Origin: Burkholderiales bacterium | GTDB lineage: Bacteria > Pseudomonadota > Gammaproteobacteria > Burkholderiales > Burkholderiaceae_D | Reading direction: 5' to 3' | Length of the DNA stretch: 64,000 bases | NCBI GenBank assembly: GCA_016200895.1 | Contig: JACQDX010000132.1 | Span: 58,844-122,843 of the forward strand | Part shown: positions 8,010-17,640 of the stretch, piece by piece | Position numbering within the stretch: position 1 is the stretch's first letter | Layout of the letters: each line of letters starts with the position of its first letter | Translations under genes and position numbers: made by a program | Notes under the pieces: generated by a model | Databases searched by the model: none | What the model was told of the DNA's origin: nothing | Seen by the model: the letters and a program-made list of their open reading frames with translations, nothing else

Positions 8010-10408
8010 TTAACGCAATAAGCGCAAGCCGTATAAACCACCGGCAATTGACCCCGGCTGCGCGACAAACCGTACTGTCAGCTTACCTGTTGCCTTTGTC
8101 ACGACATCGGCTGGTATCTGTATGTCCAGATCATAGATATCTTCAGCATGGTCAGCAGTTAACGTCAATGTCTTGAGCAGATGGTCGTTGACATAAATAT
8201 CAAATTTGCGTCCCGCATCGGTTCTTGCGAAGCTGAGGCGCAAGCTGCCTGCCTTACCATCTTTGTCATTCAGTTCGTAACTGAACCAAGCGCTGGCATG
8301 CCGCCAGTGACGTCCCAGATGAATACCAGCATCAGCACCCTCCCCTTTGAAAAAATGATCGGATTCAGGCTGCTGCTCACCCGGCGCGAGCTGGTCGATA
8401 GTCAATGCGTCCAGCGCCAGATTGGCGGCTTCGGCTGCAGCAGTATCTGACTTGCGGCTTGCCAGATTTTCTGCCATCGCATGCGGGAAATAAATCGTGT
8501 AACGTGCTTCATGCAAGCGAAAGAAGGGAATCAGCGTAACATCCTGCAGGTTTTGTCCATCCGTCGCAATGGGTGCGGTAAATTGCAGGGGGTTTCCTTT
8601 GACATGTTTAATCTTGCGCAGGAAGTTGTCAGCATCATCCACCATGAAAGGTGCAGACTCCAGTGGACATACCGGGCCTTTGGCAATATGCCCCATACGC
8701 GTATCGTCGGCAAAAAAATTCAGCTTTTCATTGGCAAACAAGCTGGTTTTTGCAGCCAGCACGATCGGGCCATGCAGGACTGCATAATAATTGCTGGCGT
8801 CCGGCATGCGCTCCAGTGTCGTGTGCATAGGCAGGCTGATGTTGACCTGATCGCCTTTTTTCCATTTCCGCTTGATGTCCATATAGCTGCCTGGTGTGGC
8901 CTTGACCTTGACTACTTGACGATTGACACGTAACTCAAGCTTGCCAGCGGCAACCCAGACAGGGTAGCGGATTTTCATCGTAAATTCCTGGCCTGACTGG
9001 ATAAGGATGCGGGTGCGCCCCTGGTCAGGGAAGTCTGTGCTTTGCGTCAGCTCCACCTTCTTTCCGCGCCAGTTCAATGTCGAAGGAATAAACAGATTCA
9101 CGTACAGGCTGTTGGCATCATGGGCATAAATGAATTCACCGTACTTGGCATGACTTTCTATGCCTGATCCCACGCAACACCACGTCGCCTGGTCCACCTG
9201 TGAATATACGCGGTAATGATTGGGACGCATGGGCGTGAAATACACCAGACCACCAGTATCAGGATGCTGCGATGACAAAATATGGTTATACAGCGCACGT
9301 TCGTAATAGTCGCTGTATGCAACTTTAGGGTCGCTCAAAAACAATAGCTCAGTTAGCTTCAGCATATTGTAGGTATTGCAGGTTTCCGGTCCTTCCACTT
9401 CATTGATCATGGACGAGAAATTTTTATCGTCATGAAAATGTTCCTTGACGCTGTTACCACCTATGGCCACGGTACGATGGTCATGCACCTCTTGCCAGAA
9501 AAATGCCGCCGCCTGCTGCCAGTCTTGCTGCCCACTAAGGTCACCTATGCGCTTGAAGCCTATGACTTTGGGGATTTGGGTATTTGCATGCAGACCATTG
9601 AGCTTGTCTTCCTTGTGCAATAGCGGTTGCAAAATCGCCTGATGAGAAAAACGCATAGCCAAGTCCAGGTATTTCTTATTACCCGTTATTTCAGCCACAT
9701 CAGCAAAAACTTCATTCATGCCACCATGCTCACTGCGCAACATGGTTTGCATTTGATCTTGATTCAAATATGCGACAAGCTGAGAGGCCCAATCTGCCAG
9801 CTCTATCAACATCCCACGCGCATCCTGATTGCCGGCATAGCGATAAGCGTCCCGCAGCCCCGCATAGGTTTTGTGCAGGTTATACCAGGGCACCCACTTG
9901 CCATTGACAGAAAAATTATCTGCTTTGAGTTTGCCATTGGCAATGTCCTGCCATGCACCAGTTCGCCGGGAATACCTCCCAGATAGCCAGTGTGATGCGC
10001 CTGTTGGCATTTCTTGAGTTCTGCGACAAAATAATTCAGCCTTGCCAATACCTGCACATCGCCAGTTGAGCCATACATCAATGCCAGGGCTGACAGATAG
10101 TGCCCACCCATGTGCCCATCCAAGCCACTGGATTCCCAATTGCCATAGCTGGCAACCGGTACTGAAAAACCGGCTTCACGCCGGAAAGGGGCAAGCAGCT
10201 TATCCGGGTCGAGTGCCATCAGATACTGCAGATTGGTGGTTTGCGCCTTTAAAAAGGGGCTGGCAGTCAACCGCACATCAGTCAAAGGAAACAATTGCAC
10301 GGCTGCTGCTGTTTGCGCGCCGAACAGCAATACCACGGCTAGAAAAATTTTGACTGAGTTTCTATATAGCTGTAGTATGAACAGCTTAAGCGATTCCAGA
10401 TTATCCAT
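8010..10408 (-). pseudogene. GH127-like beta-L-arabinofuranosidase, interrupted by a frameshift
   Basis: Two overlapping frames together make one DUF1680/GH127-type protein of about 799 residues. The first (from the ATG at 10408) has a signal peptide (IFLAVVLLFGAQTAAA) and runs to GYLGGIPGE; the second resumes at GAWQDIANGKLKADNF. Between GAA (ending 9962) and GGT (starting 9959) only two bases remain, so one base is missing compared with an intact gene. The second part has the family active-site features ETCNTYNML and WCCVGSGIESH, matching the cysteine pair that includes the nucleophile and zinc ligands in HypBA1. No slippery sequence is present, so I read it as a mutation or sequencing error. 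It is the last gene of the arabinan operon, one base after the GH43 stop, and would remove beta-linked arabinofuranose. GH146 is a close alternative. Confidence 0.82.
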
Positions 10409-10409
10409 A

Positions 10410-11435
10410 CTATTTGGCAGGTAACTGTACACTGCGGTAAGTGCTGAGTTGTGCAGCATCAACGACAGGCCATAGTTCCGCATCCCATTGCATATCGAGG
10501 ATTTTCAGTTTTTGCAGGTAGTTATCTGCAGTCTCATAGGCATGTAATACCAGGTAATCCTTGCCATCGAAATGATAGGTGCTATTGTGTCCTAGTGCTT
10601 TCCAGTTCTCGTTACCTGTCAAAAACAGCGAGCCGCCACCTTTCACCATGTCTTTGCCATTCTTGTCCAGATACGGCCCTGTTACGTTCTTTGAACGTCC
10701 GACAACCAGATGATAAGTGCTTTTTTCTTTTTGGCAGCATAGACCCCATGAGACGAACAGATAGTAATAATCACCTTTTTTAAAAATATAGGGCGCTTCA
10801 ATTTCTGCTGGCCCACCTGATTCATCCGGGGTAAAGGCCGGGCGGCCGCGTTGCGCAATCGCATGCCATTCCTGCGGTTCGGCAAGCCCTGTCCATGCTT
10901 CGTTCAATTTCACCAGTTTGATGCCAGACCAGAATGAACCAAAGGACATCCAGGCTTGCCCTTTGTCGTCAGTAATAATATTCGGATCAATGGCATTCCA
11001 CAAGTCGCGTCCGGGGACGGATTGCAATATCATGCCCTGGTCTTCCCAGCGATAATCTGGCGAACGTGGATTGAGTGTCTTGTTAACCGTGACACCAATA
11101 CCTGAGGTCAGCTTGCCAAATCCCGATACCGAATAATACAAATAGTATTTCCCGTTATGGAACTGTATGTCCGGTGCCCAGATATGGTCATTGAAGCTTG
11201 GGGCAGCCTTGCGTGCCCATGCTGGTTCACCAGTGAACACCCTGCCTTCAAGACGCCAGTCTTTCATATTGGCAGAGCTATAGAAAGTAATGCCTGGCCC
11301 GGTACTGAACAAATAATACGTATCACCTTCTTTCGCCATCACCGGGTCATGCACACTGACTTCTGCAGCCATGATTTTTGATTGCATCAACAGGCTAAAA
11401 ACACTAGCAATGAACCACAAGCAGAGAGATTTCAT
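10410..11435 (-). CDS. Endo-1,5-alpha-L-arabinanase, GH43
   Basis: This is an exported five-bladed propeller enzyme of about 341 residues. The signal peptide is MKSLCLWFIASVFSLLMQS with cleavage near IMAAE. The GH43 carboxylates are visible: base Asp in SVHDPVMAK, second Asp in AIDPNIITDD and acid Glu in AEIEAPYIF; SFNDHIWAPDIQFHNGKYYLYYS is the usual blade. I chose the ATG at 11435 because AAGGA lies eight bases upstream; the in-frame ATG at 11444 is too close to that site. It would cut the alpha-1,5 arabinan backbone in the periplasm. It lies between another GH43 gene and the GH127-like gene, closely spaced on both sides. Confidence 0.88.
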   Translation of the reverse strand: MKSLCLWFIASVFSLLMQSKIMAAEVSVHDPVMAKEGDTYYLFSTGPGITFYSSANMKDWRLEGRVFTGEPAWARKAAPSFNDHIWAPDIQFHNGKYYLYYSVSGFGKLTSGIGVTVNKTLNPRSPDYRWEDQGMILQSVPGRDLWNAIDPNIITDDKGQAWMSFGSFWSGIKLVKLNEAWTGLAEPQEWHAIAQRGRPAFTPDESGGPAEIEAPYIFKKGDYYYLFVSWGLCCQKEKSTYHLVVGRSKNVTGPYLDKNGKDMVKGGGSLFLTGNENWKALGHNSTYHFDGKDYLVLHAYETADNYLQKLKILDMQWDAELWPVVDAAQLSTYRSVQLPAK

Positions 11436-11456
11436 GCTGATCATCCTTAAACTATT

Positions 11457-13022
11457 CTAGCTACCCGTGCTACCTGGGCCACCTATGCGTGCACCCCAGA
11501 TTGACACTCCCTCTTGCGATTGTGCAGTGAAACTGACGACAAAGGCTGAGGCATTGGTATTCCACTGGCGCGACAAAACACCACTGAATATGCCACCACC
11601 ATCCAGAATAATCTGGATATTGTTATTGCCACGATGTTTCCAGTTGCCGCCAACCGCACCAGAGATACTACCGTCGCCATTGAGTTTGATATTTTGCGAC
11701 AGTTTCAAGTTGGTGGAAATATCCTTGCCATGATTAATTATCTTGTAACTGCCTTCAGTATCCTTGCTACTGACTTCTGCTGCCTGTACTGGTAAGCTTT
11801 TGCTTAAAGGCGCATAACGGAAAGGAGCCACTACCGGCCAGCCATCTTCATTGATGAACATCTCATGCACACGCACTTCATGCAGTTCGCCAGTGTTCGG
11901 GAAGCGGGTATGAAAAATCAAGAAATATTGATCAGTTGATGTCTCATAATAAGCTGAATTATGACCGGGTGAAACATATCCCAGAGGCGTTCCGGTCTCA
12001 CCCGCAGCCAGCGCAAACTGGTGGTTACCCATCAGCTTTTGTCCATATGGCGCAATGCTTGCATCATCAAACAAAGGTAGCGCGGGATTGGATTTGACTT
12101 TATCCATATCGTTCCCTCTAGCATCAAGATAAGGGCCATCAGGTGCCAGCGAACGGGCAACGCGTAAATTGTAGGCACCATTCGCATCCAGCCCGCCAAA
12201 GGAAGTGAACATATAGTAATACTTCGATTGTGGGCTATACATGACGTAAGCACCTTCAATGCGGCTATGATTGCCACCCATCAGGTGTTTTCCATAACCC
12301 TGATTCGCTTTGGGCAAGCCTGTGGTTTTATCCATGGCAAGGATAAAAATCCCGCCAGAATAAGAACCATAAATCATCCACAGATTGCCATCCTTATCGC
12401 GAAACACATTGGGATCAACTGCGTTCGGATGCACCAGCGCGTCATAGATGGTCTTGCCATCTTCGCTTAACTGTCCCCACATCCCGGATTTCAGGAAAAT
12501 CTGCTTATTGACATATGGCCCCTCTATCTTATCAGCAACCGCCACACCCAGGGCCGAACGGGGAGAATCCCCTTTGCAAGAGTTATAGTAAAAATAAAAT
12601 TTGCCGTCATCAAGCTGGACTACATCGGGTGCCCATAAATCGACTACCTGCGACCAGGAAAACACATCAGATAAAACCCTGGTTACATCGGCAAATAAAG
12701 GATTGCTCGTATTCACGCCGTCAGCTACTTTGGTCCAGTTCATCAAATCGGTAGATTTTGCGGCTGCCAGATGTGACCCAAAAATATAGTAAGTGCCTCC
12801 AGTCTTCACTATCGACGGGTCATGTACAGATACATTATTAAAACTCAAGGCGGCCTGTATCACATTACCGCCATTAGTCGTACCTGTATTGGCAGTGCCT
12901 GTTGTAGTAGCAGTTGTGCTGACCACGGCAACTTCACCACTACCTGCACTACTTCCACCGCAGGCGGCCAGCATTAGCAAACCTGCCAATGCCATCGCCT
13001 GCGTCAATTTTGATGACACCAT
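11457..13022 (-). CDS. Lipoprotein arabinanase, GH43 with C-terminal beta domain
   Basis: This is a lipid-anchored GH43 protein of about 521 residues. The ATG at 13022 has GGAG five bases upstream and starts a lipoprotein signal (MVSSKLTQAMALAGLLMLAAC). A Thr/Gly/Ala-rich linker of about 35 residues follows. The catalytic domain shows VSVHDPSIV, AVDPNVFRDKDG and SRIEGAYVMY for the three acidic residues, plus LWAPDVVQLDDGKFYFYYN. The last about 100 residues (GSYKIINHGKDIS to the end) resemble the C-terminal beta-barrel domain found in AbnB-type endo-arabinanases. Surface or periplasmic display fits attack on long arabinan before or just after outer-membrane uptake. It lies 47 bases after the GH51 gene. 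Confidence 0.87.
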   Translation of the reverse strand: MVSSKLTQAMALAGLLMLAACGGSSAGSGEVAVVSTTATTTGTANTGTTNGGNVIQAALSFNNVSVHDPSIVKTGGTYYIFGSHLAAAKSTDLMNWTKVADGVNTSNPLFADVTRVLSDVFSWSQVVDLWAPDVVQLDDGKFYFYYNSCKGDSPRSALGVAVADKIEGPYVNKQIFLKSGMWGQLSEDGKTIYDALVHPNAVDPNVFRDKDGNLWMIYGSYSGGIFILAMDKTTGLPKANQGYGKHLMGGNHSRIEGAYVMYSPQSKYYYMFTSFGGLDANGAYNLRVARSLAPDGPYLDARGNDMDKVKSNPALPLFDDASIAPYGQKLMGNHQFALAAGETGTPLGYVSPGHNSAYYETSTDQYFLIFHTRFPNTGELHEVRVHEMFINEDGWPVVAPFRYAPLSKSLPVQAAEVSSKDTEGSYKIINHGKDISTNLKLSQNIKLNGDGSISGAVGGNWKHRGNNNIQIILDGGGIFSGVLSRQWNTNASAFVVSFTAQSQEGVSIWGARIGGPGSTGS

Positions 13023-13068
13023 TTTTACTCCTGTATGGTTTTGGCAATTGCACAACGACATGTAGCAA

Positions 13069-14652
13069 TTATTCAAGCGCAACCACAACTACCGCCTTGG
13101 CCGGGATACTCAATGTCAACTTGCCTGCTTTTGCACTTACATTGAAGCTGTCAGGCTGTACTGATTGCGGTTGAGCAAAGGTATTGTGCGCATCCATGGC
13201 TTTGGCGGTCAGCACCCTGCCTTTAGCGGCTTTCAGCTTTTCTCCAGCCACATCAATGTCTATATCAACGCTCTTGTTGGGATTGGTGTTCACCAGCGAC
13301 AAATACAATTTTCCGTCCAGGGCACGGGCAGCAGAGGCACTCACTTCAGGGATACTGGTTTTAGCAAAACTGTATTCAGGATTATTGGTTATCGTCAAAG
13401 GCAAGGCAGTCGCATTCTGGAATGGCACATACATTTCAAATGCATGATAAGTTGGTGTCAACAGCATCTTATCTTTATCAGTCAGTATCATGGCTTGTAA
13501 GACATTGACCATCTGGGCAATATTGGTCATGCGTACACGTGCCGCATGGGCATGGAAGATATTGAAATTCAATGCCGCAACCAGGGCATCACGCAGACTG
13601 TTTTGCTGATATAAAAATCCAGGATTGGTACCCGCCTCAACGTCATACCAGGTACCCCATTCATCGACATTGAAAGAAATTTTGTTTTTCGGATCATTGA
13701 CTTCCATCTTGGCGACATTGTTCTTGATCAGGCTATCCATGCGCAGTGTATTCTTCAGCGTGGAGATCCATTGATCTTCCCCAAAACCAAGCGCCATGCC
13801 TTTCTTTTCCCATACGCCGGTAGGCAGGGTGTAATAATGGAAGCTGACACCATCAAAGCGCATATTCCATTGCTCATGGATATTCTTGGTCAAATAATCT
13901 GTCCAGGTAGTGTCGTCATCATGACCCCCACTGGCGATGATTTTCGGCATGTAGGCCTTTGGGGCTTTCAAAAAACTGGCGTATTGATTGAACAGGCTGG
14001 TGTAGTGTTCAACCTTCATATTGCCGCCACAGCCCCAGGCTTCATTGCCGACGCCGAAGAATGCAACATTAAATGGCTTGTCACGACCATTTTTGCGGCG
14101 TAACTCTGCCAGCGTAGACTTGCCGTCACCTGTCATATATTCCAGCCACTCTGCCATTTCCTGCGGCGTACCGGAGCCCAGATTGCCATTCACATAGGCA
14201 TCTGCCCCCAGCAGATCAACCAGATCAAAAAATTCGTGGGTACCAACGGCATTCCGTTCTTCCACATTGCCCCAGTTGGTATTCATCTTGACTGGACGAC
14301 TCTCACGCGTACCTATGCCATCACGCCAGTGATATTCATCAGCAAAACAACCGCCAGGCCAGCGTACCAGTGGCACATGCATTTTTTTCAAAGCCCCAAT
14401 GACGTCGTTGCGCCAACCCTTCGTATTGGGAATAGGAGAATCTGGCCCTACCCACATGCCTTCATAAACGCCTGTGCCCAGATGTTCAGCAAACTGGCCA
14501 TAAATATTCTTGTTGATAACCGGTCCAGGCTTTTTCGTATCGATGCTGATACTCACTTGATTGCCAGCATAGACAGGAACGGCTAACGTGGCAAAGGTAA
14601 AAACTACTGCAGAAAATACGCCTGCTTTAAAACTGGTTTTTAATGTTTTCAT
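13069..14652 (-). CDS. abfA: Alpha-L-arabinofuranosidase, GH51, exported
   Basis: This is a 527-residue GH51 enzyme with signal peptide (cleavage near VPVYAG). Clan A active-site motifs are intact: acid/base Glu in GVGNEAWGCGG near residue 205 and nucleophile Glu in SFNVDEWGTWY near residue 330; RWPGGCFADEYHWRDGIG is the family signature. The C-terminal beta-sandwich ends ...PAKAVVVVALE. AGGAG precedes the ATG. Many GH51 enzymes are cytosolic, so the signal peptide here points to periplasmic release of arabinose from arabino-oligosaccharides. It is followed at 47 bases by the lipoprotein GH43. Confidence 0.93.
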   Translation of the reverse strand: MKTLKTSFKAGVFSAVVFTFATLAVPVYAGNQVSISIDTKKPGPVINKNIYGQFAEHLGTGVYEGMWVGPDSPIPNTKGWRNDVIGALKKMHVPLVRWPGGCFADEYHWRDGIGTRESRPVKMNTNWGNVEERNAVGTHEFFDLVDLLGADAYVNGNLGSGTPQEMAEWLEYMTGDGKSTLAELRRKNGRDKPFNVAFFGVGNEAWGCGGNMKVEHYTSLFNQYASFLKAPKAYMPKIIASGGHDDDTTWTDYLTKNIHEQWNMRFDGVSFHYYTLPTGVWEKKGMALGFGEDQWISTLKNTLRMDSLIKNNVAKMEVNDPKNKISFNVDEWGTWYDVEAGTNPGFLYQQNSLRDALVAALNFNIFHAHAARVRMTNIAQMVNVLQAMILTDKDKMLLTPTYHAFEMYVPFQNATALPLTITNNPEYSFAKTSIPEVSASAARALDGKLYLSLVNTNPNKSVDIDIDVAGEKLKAAKGRVLTAKAMDAHNTFAQPQSVQPDSFNVSAKAGKLTLSIPAKAVVVVALE

Positions 14653-14694
14653 TTTTTTGTCTCCTGATTTTTTTAAGATATTATCGTTGCTAAT

Positions 14695-16641
14695 TCATTC
14701 AAAAACTGCGACAAAGCCACCGCGTGGTTTGATCGTGATTCTGGTTTCTTTACTTGACTGCACAACCTGTTGCACAAACGCCCTGCTGCTATCACCATCG
14801 GTCATCATTTGCGCTTTCTTACCGTCGATAAATGACAAGTCCATATTCAATTGTTTATCGCTGTCAGTAGCATTAATGCCAGCCACATACCAGGTCTTAC
14901 CGGCGCGTCTGGCGATCACTACGTACTGGCCCGGGTAACCATCGATAAAATGGCTGTCATCCCAGGACACCGGCAAAGTCTGTAAAAAACTTTTTACATA
15001 GGCTGGTACGGTAGCCATGCCTTCAGGTATTTCGGCGAAATGCTGTATGCCGGACAAAAACAGCACTGATTCCGCCAATTCAAAGCCATTGCGCGTCTTG
15101 CGTTCAATCTTGGGTATATCGCCAAATACCATGGGTGTGAAATCCATGGGATCAAACAAATTGCGCGCAAACGGCAACATGGCAACGTGGGTGGCAACGG
15201 CGTCCTGATCTGCCTGCCCAAAGGTCGTAAATTCGAAACCTTTGACGGCCTCCATGCTCATCAAGTTAGGATAAGTACGTGCCCAGCCGCGCGGCAGAGT
15301 AGCTCCATGAAAATTCACCAGTAGACCAGCCTCTGCAGCATCCTTCAGAAGGGCAATATAGTAGTCAATCATGGACTGGCCATCGCCAGCAAAGAAATCG
15401 ACCTTGATCCCTTTGATGCCGAGCAGGCGCAAGCGACTGAATTCCTGTTTGCGCTGCGCGGCTGTCAGCAACTGGCCTTTGGGACTGTATTTAGTCGTGT
15501 TCCAGGCACCGGAAGAGTTGTACCAGACCAGCACGCCCACGTTCTTCATTGCACCATATTCGACCAATTGCTGCAGTTTTTCATAGCCTATCTTTTGATC
15601 CCAGTCTGCATCTATGAGGGTATATTCCCAATGCATGTCGGCAGCATAATCAATGAATTTTTTCTGTACTTCAAAAATTGTAGAATCATCTTTAAGCAAT
15701 GCCCAGCTCCAGGATGCATGGCCAGGCTTAATCATGCTCTTATCCAGCTTGATAGCTGGCGCAGCAAGATCAGAACCCAGATTTGAATTCATGATGATTG
15801 GCAAACTACCTATCCCTATAATGCGCCAGGGTGAACGCATGGTACTGCGAGTTTCTGCCAGTAATAATCCAGGATTTTTGCCATCGGCGAAAACCTCCGA
15901 TGCCATGGGTGTGCCTAGCTGATAGACGCCACCAGTTGACATGGCCTGCAAACGTGAGGCATGCCAGCTACCATCCATATCCGCTTCGGTCAGGACTACC
16001 CAGTTACCCCAGCTATTGAACAAGGCTGGAAACACCCAGCCTGCCTTGGATGGCGATCTTGTTCCTACCGGAATATTCATCAGATAATGTTCTTCGTAGG
16101 ACGGGTTGGTATTGCTCCAGCCGGTTTGTGCTACGGCGATAGGTTGCAGCCACGCCTTAGACTTGCCATCAAATGAAAATGATGTCGTCTCTTTGATAAA
16201 TTTCTTGAATTTGATGGCAGGATCACTGACTACATAGCGAAAAGCCACGCCATCATTTGACACCCTGAACACCACATCCATTTTTTGATGGCTGGTATTT
16301 TCAACTGTCAGTATCTGCTCATGTGCTGAATAGTGATTGAAGCGACGTTTACCCACCTGCATTTCATAGCTGTCTTCCACCAGTTTTTTTGGCGAGACCT
16401 TCACTATGCGCAACTCTTGGGTAAAATCGGCAACATCCAGTTGCAAGCCCAAGGCAGATGACAGAATCACAGCCTGATTGTCACGCGTGACGCTATAGAC
16501 GATTTGCTGTTGCGCAGACAATTCCACTTTCAATTGCAAGTGCTGATCCGGACTGGACAAGGTCGTCGTCGCCAGGCAATCATCTGCCAGCAGACTGAGC
16601 AATGTGCTCAATAGCACAGCGAGGCTACATCTGAATATCAT
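14695..16641 (-). CDS. GH97 glycoside hydrolase (retaining type)
   Basis: This is a GH97 enzyme of about 648 residues with signal peptide MIFRCSLAVLLSTLLSLLAD. The N-terminal beta-super-sandwich (TLSSPDQHLQLKVEL...) is followed by a TIM barrel. LLGIKGIKVDFFAGDGQS gives an Asp at the position of the nucleophile of retaining GH97 enzymes, rather than the two Glu bases of inverting SusB. Retaining members are alpha-galactosidases, and one Bacteroides enzyme also acts on beta-L-arabinopyranosides, which would fit this arabinan operon. Several nested ATG codons exist (16641, 16647, 16653, 16668); GGGA six bases before 16641 decided my choice, with moderate certainty. Confidence 0.88.
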   Translation of the reverse strand: MIFRCSLAVLLSTLLSLLADDCLATTTLSSPDQHLQLKVELSAQQQIVYSVTRDNQAVILSSALGLQLDVADFTQELRIVKVSPKKLVEDSYEMQVGKRRFNHYSAHEQILTVENTSHQKMDVVFRVSNDGVAFRYVVSDPAIKFKKFIKETTSFSFDGKSKAWLQPIAVAQTGWSNTNPSYEEHYLMNIPVGTRSPSKAGWVFPALFNSWGNWVVLTEADMDGSWHASRLQAMSTGGVYQLGTPMASEVFADGKNPGLLLAETRSTMRSPWRIIGIGSLPIIMNSNLGSDLAAPAIKLDKSMIKPGHASWSWALLKDDSTIFEVQKKFIDYAADMHWEYTLIDADWDQKIGYEKLQQLVEYGAMKNVGVLVWYNSSGAWNTTKYSPKGQLLTAAQRKQEFSRLRLLGIKGIKVDFFAGDGQSMIDYYIALLKDAAEAGLLVNFHGATLPRGWARTYPNLMSMEAVKGFEFTTFGQADQDAVATHVAMLPFARNLFDPMDFTPMVFGDIPKIERKTRNGFELAESVLFLSGIQHFAEIPEGMATVPAYVKSFLQTLPVSWDDSHFIDGYPGQYVVIARRAGKTWYVAGINATDSDKQLNMDLSFIDGKKAQMMTDGDSSRAFVQQVVQSSKETRITIKPRGGFVAVFE

Positions 16642-16792
16642 ATTCATTCCCATCTGAAGATAAGGCATGAGTTCACCCAGCCGCCTGCTTTTCCACAGGC
16701 GGGTCACAATGCATCAGGGACAACAGGTTCTGCTATACGCTATACGGCCTGACCGCAGCCGAGATCAAATTCACGGGATCAAACCCAAGAGA

Positions 16793-17560
16793 TCAGACCC
16801 AGCCGCCATCAACGATAAATTCCTGTGCGGTACACATGGCACCGTCATCCGCCGCCAGGAACAGCACCATGGAGGCAATATGAGCAGGCATCAGTTTGCT
16901 GGGCAGGCATTGATTACGTTTGATTTCCTGCTCGCCAGCTTCATCCACCCACAAATCAATCTGACGTTGCGTCATCACCCAACCAGGTGATACGGTATTC
17001 ACCCGTATGCCATGCGCGCCAAATTCACGTGCCAGGCCACGGGTCAGGCCGACGACTGCTGCCTTGGCAGTGGCGTAAACGGGGTAACCAGCACCCTTGA
17101 TGTGCCAGGAAATAGAGCTGACATTGATAATGGAGCCGCCACCTTTTTTCTTCATACCAGGAAAAACAGACTGGCAGGTAAAAAACATGGGGCGCTGGTT
17201 AATGGCGATGCGTTCATTCCAATAATCAACACTGACTTCTTCAGTCTGATGGCGCTGATCATTGGCTGCATTGTTGACCAGCACATCAAAGTCGCCAATC
17301 TCTGCCGCCAGTTCAGCCATGGTTTTTTGCAGTGCTGGGATATCAGTGATATCACAATAGCGGAATAAAGGAGCAGGCAAGCCAGCAGCAGTCAGTTTGT
17401 TGCAAAGTGCCTCGCTGGCATCCTTGGCGATATCAACGAATGCTACTTTTGCGCCCTGATGGGCAAAAGCACTGACCAGTTCTTCGCCTATGCCAGTGCC
17501 GCCGCCAGTAATAAACACTGTTCGCCCTTTGAGGCTGGCATAGTGTGCCAATTGATTCAT
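16793..17560 (-). CDS. SDR-family sugar dehydrogenase (likely L-arabinose or related 1-dehydrogenase)
   Basis: This is a classical short-chain dehydrogenase of 255 residues: cofactor motif TGGGTGIG near residue 20, NNAAND, catalytic Ser in NVSSISWH and YVYATAK-type YxxxK (YATAK) near residue 160, and VDGGWV at the C-terminus. AVE-type Asp (FVDIA) after strand two suggests NAD preference. It follows the semialdehyde dehydrogenase and precedes the GH97 gene in the arabinose operon, so oxidation of L-arabinose to the lactone is the likely step. A second SDR (58999-59799) sits in the araFGH operon and could do the same, so one of the two may act on another sugar. AGGAG precedes the ATG. Confidence 0.8.
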   Translation of the reverse strand: MNQLAHYASLKGRTVFITGGGTGIGEELVSAFAHQGAKVAFVDIAKDASEALCNKLTAAGLPAPLFRYCDITDIPALQKTMAELAAEIGDFDVLVNNAANDQRHQTEEVSVDYWNERIAINQRPMFFTCQSVFPGMKKKGGGSIINVSSISWHIKGAGYPVYATAKAAVVGLTRGLAREFGAHGIRVNTVSPGWVMTQRQIDLWVDEAGEQEIKRNQCLPSKLMPAHIASMVLFLAADDGAMCTAQEFIVDGGWV

Positions 17561-17640
17561 GTTGTCTCCTGCTTGGGGTTTTATGGTGTAGCTATTTTAT
17601 GTCGGCTAAGCCGATTTACTGCATCTATTCCAATGACAAA

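Noticed and set aside
9955..9970. Programmed ribosomal frameshift in the GH127-like gene
   Set aside because: No slippery heptamer, stem-loop or internal ribosome site is visible at the junction; a simple one-base deletion or read error explains it.
9960..10139. N-terminal extension of the second GH127 frame (MGIQWLGWAH...)
   Set aside because: The first 60 residues are out of frame with the family and only reflect chance openness opposite the true frame.
13023..13088. Longer start for the lipoprotein GH43
   Set aside because: It would overlap the GH51 gene and bury the lipoprotein signal; the ATG with GGAG at 13022 explains the gene better.
17625..17640. A fourth GTCATTGGA copy just upstream of the SDR gene at 16793-17560
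   Set aside because: It lacks the GATATC-type dyad at the fixed distance and has no TANNNT at 18 bases, so I did not count it as a member of the shared promoter set.
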